Of a stretch of DNA of 64,000 nucleotides, positions 19,397 through 26,722 are shown one piece after another. Origin of the DNA: Streptomyces hayashii (GTDB taxonomy: Bacteria > Actinomycetota > Actinomycetes > Streptomycetales > Streptomycetaceae); contig NZ_JAHHIU010000009.1 of the NCBI RefSeq assembly GCF_024539815.1, forward strand, positions 62,001-126,000, read 5' to 3'. Each line of letters starts with the position of its first letter. Positions within the stretch are counted from its first letter, which is position 1. The position numbers and the translations under genes are program-made. The notes under the pieces are model-generated. The model searched no databases. It was not told the origin of the DNA and worked only from the letters and a program-made list of their open reading frames with translations.

Positions 19397-20000
19397 ATGG
19401 CCCCGGCGGAGACCCACGACCGCCTCGCGCAGACGCTGCCGAGCCTGACCGTCGCGCAGCTGGGGCCCAGCAACCGTTTCTGCGGAGTGACGGAGGGGTC
19501 ACCGTAAGCGAGCCGGTCGAGGGCGGTGCGGCCCCGGAGAACTTTCTGGCCTGGGACGACGTCCGGGTCGTCCGTGACTATGGCCGGAGGGCCCACCCGG
19601 ACGCGACGGCGTGCTTCGGACTGCACCGCAGGCTGCACCGTTACTCCTGGCCCGCCTTGATCACCGTCCCATGATTTCCCGCACCAGCAAGCGCCCCGAC
19701 CGCCTGTGACGGACGTCTCATACGACAGCGCCAGCGACGGCACCGAGTTACATGGCCGTCCGCGCCCTCTTCCCCACCTGCCTGCCGGACGACGCGGCGG
19801 TCCTCACACCTGGCGCTCGACTGCTCCCGGTCGAGAAGGCGCTGCAGACGGAGGTCCGGACGGCGACAGCCGAGCACCACGAGCCGGACAAGTTGCTGCA
19901 TGTTCTACACCGCGCGACCCGACGACACCCGCGTCTCCCGCCCCCGCACCTGCGACGTCAACCGCGCCACCAGATTGACGACGCCTGCGGCCGGGCTGCG
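19397..20000 (+). pseudogene. Decayed FhuF-like ferric-siderophore reductase
   Basis: Successive reading-frame fragments match, in the right order, the Streptomyces (2Fe-2S) ferric iron reductase (FhuF-like) family as I know it. MAPAETHDRLAQTLPSLTV starts at 19397 and stops at 19507. A second frame gives NFLAWDDVRVVRDYGRRA and YSWPALITVP, ending at 19674. A third gives PPVTDVSYDSASDG near 19706. A fourth gives CLPDDAAVLTPGARLLP and EKALQTEVRTATAEH from 19752. A fifth gives FYTARPDDTRVSRPRTCD from 19900. At least four frameshifts, an internal deletion, and loss of the C-terminal iron-sulfur cysteines (TCVTC expected, TRVSR seen) make it non-functional. The iron box upstream survives. Confidence 0.7.
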
Positions 20001-20005
20001 ATCGC

Positions 20006-20035
20006 GGCTACGGCTACGGCTACGGCTACGGCTAC
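20006..20035. repeat. GGCTAC hexanucleotide repeat, five units
   Basis: Five perfect tandem copies of GGCTAC just past the end of the FhuF-like pseudogene. No gene is seen from here to 20488; that stretch is C-rich, with CCCCGCCCCC words and the leader of the DUF2637 gene. Confidence 0.9.
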
Positions 20036-20433
20036 GGCCAGCTGACGCCCTTTCCATCGCATTACTGACGTCTTGTCACCCGATTTGCCGACCCCGCCCC
20101 CCAGCCGGTCGCCTGACTCTCCGTCGAGTGACCCCGCCCCCAGGTCGCCCCTTGGTTGACCCCTTGGCCGCCCCCGCCCCCTACAGGGCGACCCCGAGGA
20201 CGGGGAGGTGTCGCGCGTCCCGTAAGATCACCCGAACGAGACTCCCGTACGGTTACAGGCAATTCACAAATTCCTCACGCGTCACGGGAACTTTCCGAGG
20301 AACCACCCTTACGGGTAGTCTTATTCGAACTCAACTCCCGCCCCTCAAGCGGCAGTTCGAGCAGAACGTCGCCCTGGGCATCCCCTTGCACCTCCTTGGC
20401 GGCCTCTTGCCCCGAAACCCCCTGAGGGACGGC

Positions 20434-20471
20434 GGGATTGGGCCACTATGGCGGGCGTTACGCCCTATCCC
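20434..20471 (+). promoter_or_regulatory. Mutually exclusive leader hairpins before the DUF2637 gene
   Basis: GGGATTGGGC (20434-20443) can pair with GCCCTATCCC (20462-20471) with one mismatch. The inner GGGCG-TTA-CGCCC (20453-20465) uses some of the same bases. Both end 5-11 bases before the ribosome site AAGGGA at 20477, so alternative folding could affect translation. Confidence 0.4.
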
Positions 20472-20488
20472 AATGCAAGGGACCCCAG

Positions 20489-21544
20489 ATGAGACTTACC
20501 GACATATCGCTGAACTGGCTGCTTCCGGGCGCCGTACTGCTCCTGGGCATGCTGGCGGCGGTGGCGGTGCTCGCGCGCGGCAAGCGCTCCTCCGGGGCGA
20601 GCGCGAGCGCGGACGACTCGTGGGAGCGCACCGAGGAGCGCCGCAGGCGCAAGGAAGCCATATACGGAACCGCTTCCTACGTCCTTCTGTTCTGCTGTGC
20701 GGCCGTAGCCGCCGCACTCTCGTTCCACGGCCTGGTCGGCTTCGGCCAGCAGAACCTCGGACTCACCAACGGCTGGGAATACCTGGTGCCGTTCGGTCTG
20801 GACGGGGCGGCGATGTTCTGTTCCGTGCTCGCGGTGCGCGAGGCCAGCCACGGTGACGCGGCGCTCGGCTCCCGGATACTCGTGTGGACGTTCGCCGGGG
20901 CGGCCGCCTGGTTCAACTGGGTGCACGCGCCCCGCGGCCTGGGCCATGACGGCGCCCCGCAGTTCTTCTCCGGCATGTCCCTTTCCGCCGCCGTGCTCTT
21001 CGACCGGGCCCTGAAGCAGACCCGCCGCGCGGCGCTGCGCGAACAGGGTCTCGTGCCCCGCCCGTTGCCTCAGATCCGCGTCGTGCGCTGGGTGCGCGCC
21101 CCCCGCGAGACCTACAAGGCCTGGTCGCTGATGCTGCTCGAAGGCGTGCGCAGCCTGGACGAGGCCGTCGAGGAAGTCCGCGAGGACAAGGCCCGCAAGG
21201 AGGAGACCAAGCTGCGTCGCCGCGAGCAGCAGCGGGTCGAGCGGGCTCAGTTGAAGGCGATCAGCCGCGGTCACGGCCGCTTCCCCGGTCGCGGTGGCGG
21301 CCGTCAGGTCGAGGCCCAGGCCGCCCTGGAGCGGGCCACCGCCGAACGTGTCCCCGCGGAGCCTGCCATAGCGAACTCGGCCGAGCAGCTGCCCGTACGC
21401 TCGCGGCCCTCCCTGCAGCCCGTTCGCCACGGCTCCGAATCGTCGATGACCGTCGACCTCACCGCGGAGGACGACACCATGGCGCTGCCGCGCCTTGACT
21501 CCCTGGAGCGCAAGCTCAAGGACCTGGAGCAGCAGTTCGGCTGA
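20489..21544 (+). CDS. DUF2637-domain membrane protein (SpdB-like)
   Basis: A 351-residue membrane protein of the actinobacterial DUF2637 family, to which plasmid spread proteins of the SpdB kind are related. A first hydrophobic segment lies at about 8-28 (WLLPGAVLLLGMLAAVAVLA). The DUF2637 core has three more segments at about 57-160 (YVLLFCCAAVAAALSFHGL, FGLDGAAMFCSVLAVREA, WTFAGAAAWFNWVHAP). The tail from about 200 is charged and basic (RRREQQRVERAQLKAISRGHGRF) and the last 20 residues form a short coiled coil (LDSLERKLKDLEQQFG). The ATG at 20489 has AAGGGA 6 bases upstream. No integration or plasmid genes are nearby, so this seems to be a chromosomal member. Function is unknown. Confidence 0.85.
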   Translation: MRLTDISLNWLLPGAVLLLGMLAAVAVLARGKRSSGASASADDSWERTEERRRRKEAIYGTASYVLLFCCAAVAAALSFHGLVGFGQQNLGLTNGWEYLVPFGLDGAAMFCSVLAVREASHGDAALGSRILVWTFAGAAAWFNWVHAPRGLGHDGAPQFFSGMSLSAAVLFDRALKQTRRAALREQGLVPRPLPQIRVVRWVRAPRETYKAWSLMLLEGVRSLDEAVEEVREDKARKEETKLRRREQQRVERAQLKAISRGHGRFPGRGGGRQVEAQAALERATAERVPAEPAIANSAEQLPVRSRPSLQPVRHGSESSMTVDLTAEDDTMALPRLDSLERKLKDLEQQFG

Positions 21545-21560
21545 CGGCCAGGCAGGCAGG

Positions 21561-21603
21561 ACGGGAAGGGGGCGCGACCGTAACGGTCGCGCCCCCTTCC
21601 CGT
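21561..21603. terminator. Strong bidirectional terminator
   Basis: Perfect 20-bp stem (arm ACGGGAAGGGGGCGCGACCG) with a TAA loop, 16 bp after the DUF2637 stop. It sits between convergent genes and could end both transcripts. Confidence 0.93.
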
Positions 21604-21677
21604 CCGCCGCGCCACGTCACGTCCGTCGTCGAGCATCCAGGGGTCTGGGTGGCCACGTCCAAGAGGTGTCGTTCACC

Positions 21678-22175
21678 TCAGGCGGCTCCGGCGCCCAGTT
21701 CGAACCAGACGACCTTCCCGCCGCCCTGGGCCCGCACGCCCCATGTGTCCGCGAGGGACTCGACCAGGACGAGGCCCCGGCCGTGCGTCCCTTCGTCGGC
21801 GGTCGGCGCGCTCGGTCGCGGCCGGCGGGCGACGGAGTCCCGCACCTCGACCCGAAGACCGGACGACGAGACGGTGGCGGTCAGAACCGCGTCGTCGTCG
21901 GTGTGGACCAGCGCGTTGGTGACGAGTTCGCTGGTCAGCAGTTCCGCCGTCTCCGACCGGCCGGGCTTCCCCCACCCCTCCAACAACTCTCGCAGCGCCC
22001 GGCGCGCCTCGGGCACCGCCCGCAGATCCGCCCGCCCGAGCCGACGATTGAGCTGAGACGCCCGATCCTGATCTGCCGCGTCCCCGGTCGTGTCCTCCCC
22101 GGCCTTCCCCGTCCGTCTCATCGCCGAGCCGCCCACGATCGTCGTCGGACCGCTTCCCCGTGCCTGCCTCTCCAT
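21678..22175 (-). CDS. RsbW-like ATP-binding protein (HATPase)
   Basis: A 165-residue protein of the Streptomyces family of small GHKL ATPases related to anti-sigma factor kinases RsbW/SpoIIAB. The N box is ELLTSELVTNALVH (about 80-93), the G1 region is VRDSVARRPRP, and the G2 box is EGTHGRGLVLVESLADTWGV (about 128-147). Such proteins bind or phosphorylate anti-sigma antagonists; many in Streptomyces are orphans like this one, which has no sigma factor or STAS protein beside it. The ATG at 22175 lacks a clear ribosome site. A strong one (AGGAGGG, 22205-22211) stands 8 bases before an in-frame ATC at 22196, so the true start could be that codon. Confidence 0.85.
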   Translation of the reverse strand: MERQARGSGPTTIVGGSAMRRTGKAGEDTTGDAADQDRASQLNRRLGRADLRAVPEARRALRELLEGWGKPGRSETAELLTSELVTNALVHTDDDAVLTATVSSSGLRVEVRDSVARRPRPSAPTADEGTHGRGLVLVESLADTWGVRAQGGGKVVWFELGAGAA

Positions 22176-22985
22176 GACCCCCGCCCGCGTGTCGATGTCG
22201 GTTTCCCTCCTGCTCGAACACGTTCACGTGGATCCTTGCCCGGTCGACACAGCGCCAGTCATGTCGAATCATCAACGACCAGGTGTTCGGCCATGTTCGG
22301 ACGAGCCGCGAAGCGCTCAGAACCGCGTTCGGCAGGTGGGCAGCACGGTCCGGGGCGGAGCGGTGGACGCGTCGGCGATCGTCGAACCCTGGTGCGAGCG
22401 GGCGGGGATGGGGCGATGCGCCGACTGACGGTCCCAGTGCGGCCCGTGCGCCACCGGGACCGATGGGACGGCGGACGGCGCCGTGTGACAGTCGTCGGGC
22501 GAGCGGCAACCGGGCGGTTGGACGCGCGGGCCGGCTCCGTGCCGTTCGCGCCCGGTACCCGGGGCAGAGCGAAAGCCCTGGTCGAGGTACCGATTCCGGT
22601 TGACGGGACGGCATCTGACGCGGCGGTCCGGCCGACGGGCGGAAGCGGTGCCGCGCCGCGCAGTCCCCAGCCACCGGCCGGGGCGTCCGGACGCCGAGCA
22701 CGTCGCACGACGGCGCGGACGTACCCCTGAGGAGCGCGCACCCGCGCAGTCGGCCTCCGACGTTCACCCCCATCGCGAGCGGAGGTGAGCCGGTGCATCC
22801 TTCGCCCGGGGCGGCCTCCGACCTGGCCGTTCCGCACCCCCGAGACCTACACACCCGGGTGGCCCGCTGACCACCGGGGGTCGTCCTGACGGCCCAGGGC
22901 CCTCTACCGACCTCGTCGTACGCGCGGAACGGGTGTGGCGACCGCTGCGGGACGAAGAGGCACTCCAAGCGCGCCTCCCCCGTCA
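22176..22985. other. Gene-less spacer
   Basis: About 800 bp with long open frames on both strands, all of arginine/proline-rich shadow composition and none with family features. Apart from the possible ribosome site and upstream region of the ATPase gene at the left end, I see nothing in it. Confidence 0.5.
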
Positions 22986-23033
22986 GAGAACAGATCAGAG
23001 AGCAGATCAGGGAACGGATCAGGGAACGGATCA
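22986..23033. repeat. 12-bp tandem repeat, four units
   Basis: Four tandem 12-bp units; the last two are identical (GGGAACGGATCA) and the first two diverge by a few bases. It runs directly into a terminator-like hairpin. Confidence 0.93.
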
Positions 23034-23091
23034 GGGGGACCCGTGGTCTGGCGTCCGGGACACACCCCGCCCGCCGGACCACGGATCCCCC
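23034..23091. terminator. Terminator-like hairpin
   Basis: Arms GGGGGACCCGTGGTC and GACCACGGATCCCCC pair over 15 bp with one mismatch around a 28-base loop. It lies beyond the stop of the secreted-protein gene at 23174, on whose strand it would act. Confidence 0.6.
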
Positions 23092-23173
23092 TCGATTCCC
23101 TCAGCCTTCCCGGTCCCCGCAGTTCGTGAGGTTGGCCTGATCTCTGCGGTCCCCCACGCGCCGCTCCCGGCGG

Positions 23174-23683
23174 CTAGCTGCCCTCGATGCCCTTGGTGCC
23201 GATGTGGAAGATCTTGTGGGTGCCCCGGGTCACGTCGACGATGAGCTTCGTGGTCTGGTTCCTGCTCCACGTGAGGGTGACGACGGCCTCCGTGTAGTCG
23301 GCGGTGCCGTTGTCGGTGACCTTCCAGGCGAGCGGAACGTTCTGGGCCTGCAGAACACCGTCGGCGTGGTTCGCGTCCTCCCAGGCGTTCAGTTCCTTCT
23401 GGAAGGCCGGCGTCAGGTAGTGCTTGCGCAGCGCGTCCGCGAGGTCGCCGCCGCCCTCGTCGGTCACCGCGTCGATGTAGGCGCCGTAGAAGTCGGCGAC
23501 GCGGGTGATGTTGTCAGACGACTTGCCGCTGACGCTGCGCGGGCCGCCGGCGGAGGCCTGTGCCGTCACACCGAGCCCGAGGGCCAGCGCGAGGCCGGCG
23601 GCGACGGCGGTACGGCGAGTCGTGCGCAGGCGAGCGGCGCTCTTGCGGGTCGTGCCGGCCGGGCTGTTGGCATCGTTCGTCAT
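23174..23683 (-). CDS. Small secreted protein of unknown function
   Basis: A 169-residue exported protein. After a basic N terminus (KSAARLRTTRRTAV) comes a hydrophobic stretch and a signal peptidase site near residue 46 (GLGVTAQASA, then GGPRS). The mature part is about 120 residues with an alpha-beta pattern (ITRVADFYGAYIDAVTDEGGGDLADALRKHYLTP, then alternating strands VPLAWKVTDNG, YTEAVVTLTWS, TKLIVDVTRG), similar to small nuclear-transport-factor-like or DUF3828-like secreted folds. I do not recognise the family with confidence. It is co-oriented with another secreted-protein gene upstream at 24059-24700, separated by a repeat-rich gap of 375 bp. Confidence 0.7.
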   Translation of the reverse strand: MTNDANSPAGTTRKSAARLRTTRRTAVAAGLALALGLGVTAQASAGGPRSVSGKSSDNITRVADFYGAYIDAVTDEGGGDLADALRKHYLTPAFQKELNAWEDANHADGVLQAQNVPLAWKVTDNGTADYTEAVVTLTWSRNQTTKLIVDVTRGTHKIFHIGTKGIEGS

Positions 23684-23915
23684 GTCCCTGTTCCCCGTGT
23701 TTCTCGTGTGATCGTCGTGCTGGTCTGTGGTCTGTGGTCTGTGGTCTGCGAACTGTGATCTGCGACCGTGGTCTGCGGTCGTGCGTGGTGGTGCGGTCGG
23801 TCCTGGTGATGCGCTCGGGCTGGACCGCCGCCTCTCCCCACCCCCGTGGCGGGAGAGACGGCGGCCCTGCCCTTCTCAGCGGCTCGCGTCAGGTCCTACG
23901 GTCAGGCCGTGCGGG
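23684..23915. repeat. Spacer with GTGGTCT heptamer repeats
   Basis: Non-coding. Near 23720-23780, GTGGTCT and GCGGTCT words recur about six times (a 7-bp tandem array). The rest shows no gene or signal. Confidence 0.7.
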
Positions 23916-24062
23916 TCAGGCCGTAGGGGTCGCAGTCGCGCGTGCCCCAAGGATCTTGCGGGCCGTACGGGTCTTACGGGCCGTACGGGTCTTACGGGTG
24001 GCGCGGGTGGCGCGGGTGGCGCGTGGCCGCAGCCGGCGGGGCCGTGCGCGCCGAACGGTCAA
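23916..24062 (-). CDS. Possible small Arg/Lys/Thr-rich peptide, translationally coupled
   Basis: A 48-residue frame starts at a TTG that overlaps the stop of the preceding gene (TTGA). It encodes a very basic repetitive peptide with units RATRATRAT and RKTRTARKTRTA, reminiscent of histone-like tails. The DNA here is itself a tandem repeat (GGGCCGTACGGGTCTTAC twice at about 23959-23994, then GGTGGCGCG three times), so the frame may be an accident of repeat composition. No clear ribosome site. Reported as uncertain. Confidence 0.25.
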   Translation of the reverse strand: MTVRRARPRRLRPRATRATRATRKTRTARKTRTARKILGARATATPTA

Positions 24063-24700
24063 CGGAGCTTGGCGACGGCCGTGACAGTCGTCTTCTTGAA
24101 CGCCTTGATCGGCGCGTCGCCGAAGCCGCCCATCTGGCCCCAGTCCACGACCGTCACCCTCGTGCCGTCCCGGCCGACGGAGAGGAGCCGGATGTCGGTC
24201 GCACCCCAGGACGTCTCGGTGTGCAGCCCGTAGACGTGGGCCCCCTCCTCGACGTCGAGCTGCCCGTAGTCCCTGAGCGTGGCCTCGACCTCCGGGTCGG
24301 CTTGCTCGATCCGCCCGGCGCAGGACTTGATGTCCTGGTTGATCCGCGCGTACCGGCCCTTTGCCGCGCTGACACTCGGCGACTGGACGCTGACCTGACG
24401 GGCGCTCGTGTCGAGGTCGGTCCGAAAGTCCCGGTACCAGGAGTTCGAGCCGTCGCCCAATGCCATACCGAGGCAGCGGTCCGTCTCCACGTCGGGCGAT
24501 GCGCCGGCGGTGACCTTGCCCGCCGTCCAGGTGGAACTCGGGTGCGGAGGGAGGTCCGCGGCCGAGAGGAAGCCCGGCCTCTGCGAGGAGGCGATGCCCG
24601 CCGGCGGGGCGAGTACGGCACCGAAGGCGGGCCCCCCGCCTGTGAGCGCGGCGAGCCCGGCGAGCGTGGTGAGCGTGGCGGCTCGGATGCGCTTGGGCAT
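24059..24700 (-). CDS. Secreted sensor-domain-like protein
   Basis: A 213-residue exported protein with a Sec signal peptide (MPKRIRAATLTTLAGLAALTGGGPAFGA, cleavage near 28). The mature domain of about 185 residues contains two cysteines (ETDRCLGMALGD and QDIKSCAGRI) and a C-terminal sheet (TDIRLLSVGRDGTRVTVVDWG). The layout resembles extracellular sensor-like domains of actinobacteria, of the sort found in PknH or lipoprotein LpqN-type proteins, but I cannot place it firmly. It is divergent from the gene for a membrane-anchored HTH protein, with a 234-bp shared promoter region, which suggests that protein may regulate it. Confidence 0.7.
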   Translation of the reverse strand: MPKRIRAATLTTLAGLAALTGGGPAFGAVLAPPAGIASSQRPGFLSAADLPPHPSSTWTAGKVTAGASPDVETDRCLGMALGDGSNSWYRDFRTDLDTSARQVSVQSPSVSAAKGRYARINQDIKSCAGRIEQADPEVEATLRDYGQLDVEEGAHVYGLHTETSWGATDIRLLSVGRDGTRVTVVDWGQMGGFGDAPIKAFKKTTVTAVAKLR

Positions 24701-24934
24701 GGGTGTCCCCCGTATGTCAGTGCTGGGTGGGTGAATGGGTGTGAGTTGCCGCCACAGGTCCGGTCGGTCGGTTCCGGCCCTGGTCGGTGCGACACCAAGA
24801 GCATCGGCGGTTCCGGCGGCGCACCGCAACGGTCTTCGCCCGATCGGCCGTGGTGGAACCATCCCAGCCCATCTGACGTGCAGGTATATGAGTGCCTGGG
24901 ATGACCGCCCGGGCCGGACGAGCACGGGGGACCG

Positions 24935-26566
24935 GTGTCGACCGACGACTGCGTGAGCGATGTGGCGGAGTTCGCGTCGCTGCTGACGGAACTGAAGGGA
25001 CGCACCGAGCGCAGCTACGGCTCTCTCGCGCGCCACCTGGGCATGAACACCTCGACCCTGCACCGCTACTGCGCCGGGGAAGCGCTTCCGCAAGATTTCG
25101 CCCCGGTCGAACGGCTCGCGGAGTTCTGCGGAGCGACGCCCGGTGAGCGCCTCGAACTGCACCGACGGTGGCTGCGGGCAGTGGAGGCACGACAGCGGCC
25201 TCGGGACACGACGGCCACGGAAACACCACTGCTAGCGGAAACGGCAGCAACCGCTGGAGCGACGGGAACAGAGAACGGCGCGGAAACGGCCGAACTCCGG
25301 GTAACGCAGGAAACGCAGGAAACGCGGGAGAAACGAGAAACGCACGAAACGCAGGAAACACCGCAGAGCTCGGAAGCACCTGAGGTGCCCGAAACACCTG
25401 GAGCGGCGTTGCGTGTGCGGGTCGTCGGACGCGCGACTCCGGCGCCTGGCACCACACCTGAAGCACCCGGAGCACCCGGAGCACCCGGAGCACCTGCGGA
25501 TGCTCGGGCGCCTGCTGCATCCGGAATCTCTGGGGACGCGGAAGGCGTGGTTTCGCCGGTCTCGGTAACTGGGAAACCGGTTTCGATGCAAGCATTACGG
25601 CGCCGATGGCACCGTCGCCGCCGCACCCCCGTCCTCCTCGGCGCCGCGTGCGCGCTCCTCGCCATCCTTGGCACGTTGTCCGCGCTGCCCGGCGCCAGCC
25701 GCCCCTCAAGGCCCTCCGACACGGCCCGGTCCGCCGCGTCCCCCGCCGTCTCTTTCCCCGCGGCCGCCTCCGGCCGCTCCTCCACACCGGACCCGAAGAA
25801 GGCTCCCGCCTCCGCCAGGCCCACCGCCCCGTCGTCATCTCCCCACGAGTTCACCCCTGCGCCTGCCGGCCCCGACAGGAGCTCGTCCGTGGCCCAGGCC
25901 GCCCCGGCCGGCGGCGGAGCACCGGGCGCCTCCGCCGCAGGTGAACCGCTCACCTGGACCGCCGACTCTCAGGTCTGGGCACAGGGCTGCGGCCACGACT
26001 ACGTCATCGACAAGCCGCCGACGCAGGTCCCGCCGCCTCCCGTGGCTCAGGACGCCGGGCCCTGGGCATCGGCGCAAGGCGCTGTGCACGGGCGGGAGAC
26101 CAACGTGGAGATCACGGTTCAGGGACGCAGTTCCTCCGCCGTCGCGCTGACGGCGTTGCGTGTGCGAGTCGTCGGACGCGCGACTCCGGCGCCTGGCACC
26201 ACGTACGCGATGGAGTTGGGCTGCGGGGGCTCGCTGAGCAAGCGTTACTTCGCGGTCGACCTCGACCAGGACCGTCCCCTTGCGCGTTCGGTGGCAGGCG
26301 ACGACGCCGGCACGCCGATCCCGGCGGTGAGTCTGCCGTACCGCGTGTCCAGCAAGCACCCGGAGGTACTGCTGGTCACTGCACGGACGGAAGGCTGCGA
26401 CTGCAACTGGTACCTCGAACTCGGCTGGTCCTCCGAGGGCCGTAGCGGCACGGTCCGCGTCGACGACCACGGCCGTCCGTTCCGCACCACCAGCATCAAG
26501 GGACTACCCCGCTACTGGTACGGCTCGGACGGCGGAGAACGCCACTGGGTCCCGGCTGTCGACTGA
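24935..26566 (+). CDS. Membrane-anchored XRE-type helix-turn-helix protein with extracellular domain
   Basis: A 543-residue protein built like a one-component membrane sensor. A cytoplasmic Cro/C1-type HTH is at about 10-65 (RTERSYGSLARHLGMNTSTLHRYC). A long repetitive linker (about 85-225) contains QETQETREKRETHETQET and GAPGAPGAPGAP. One transmembrane helix follows at about 231-250 (VLLGAACALLAILGTLSALPG), then a Ser/Pro-rich stalk. The extracellular domain (about 330-543) has cysteines in WAQGCGHDY, MELGCGGS and TEGCDCNWY that could form disulfides. GTG start with CACGGGGG upstream. The linker contains a near-exact copy (51 of 52 bases, same frame) of a stretch of the extracellular domain. 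It probably senses something outside the cell and controls genes directly; the ligand is unknown. Confidence 0.85.
   Translation: MSTDDCVSDVAEFASLLTELKGRTERSYGSLARHLGMNTSTLHRYCAGEALPQDFAPVERLAEFCGATPGERLELHRRWLRAVEARQRPRDTTATETPLLAETAATAGATGTENGAETAELRVTQETQETREKRETHETQETPQSSEAPEVPETPGAALRVRVVGRATPAPGTTPEAPGAPGAPGAPADARAPAASGISGDAEGVVSPVSVTGKPVSMQALRRRWHRRRRTPVLLGAACALLAILGTLSALPGASRPSRPSDTARSAASPAVSFPAAASGRSSTPDPKKAPASARPTAPSSSPHEFTPAPAGPDRSSSVAQAAPAGGGAPGASAAGEPLTWTADSQVWAQGCGHDYVIDKPPTQVPPPPVAQDAGPWASAQGAVHGRETNVEITVQGRSSSAVALTALRVRVVGRATPAPGTTYAMELGCGGSLSKRYFAVDLDQDRPLARSVAGDDAGTPIPAVSLPYRVSSKHPEVLLVTARTEGCDCNWYLELGWSSEGRSGTVRVDDHGRPFRTTSIKGLPRYWYGSDGGERHWVPAVD
25404..25455 (+). repeat. 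Intragenic duplicate, copy 1 (in the linker)
   Basis: 52-bp segment encoding LRVRVVGRATPAPG and flanks, identical at 51 of 52 bases to 26151-26202 and in the same reading frame, 747 bp apart. It sits among low-complexity linker repeats and is likely the inserted copy. Confidence 0.97.
26151..26202 (+). repeat. Intragenic duplicate, copy 2 (in the extracellular domain)
   Basis: Probable parent copy of the duplicated 52 bp: here LRVRVVGRATPAPG continues naturally from one strand of the extracellular sheet into the next (TTYAMELGCGG). Confidence 0.97.
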
Positions 26567-26642
26567 TCCGGGGGGGGTGGGCGAACTGCTCGGCGACGTT
26601 CTGCTTGGCCATGGATCGACGCACCCCTTCGGTTTCCTCGGG

Positions 26643-26714
26643 CCGATCCCTCCGCAGCCGTCGGGGCAGATCCCTCCGCAGCCGCCGCGGCGGATTCCTT
26701 CACAGCGGCCGTGG
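26643..26714. repeat. 24-bp tandem repeat, three degenerate units
   Basis: Units at 26643, 26667 and 26691 share the pattern GATCCCTCCGCAGCCG; the third is diverged. They fill the gap between the stops of two convergent genes. Confidence 0.8.
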
Positions 26715-26722
26715 CGGGGCGC

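Noticed and set aside
22259..22837. A 192-codon minus-strand frame in the spacer right of the ATPase gene
   Set aside because: Composition is Arg/Pro/Ala shadow-like throughout, with no ribosome site or conserved feature.
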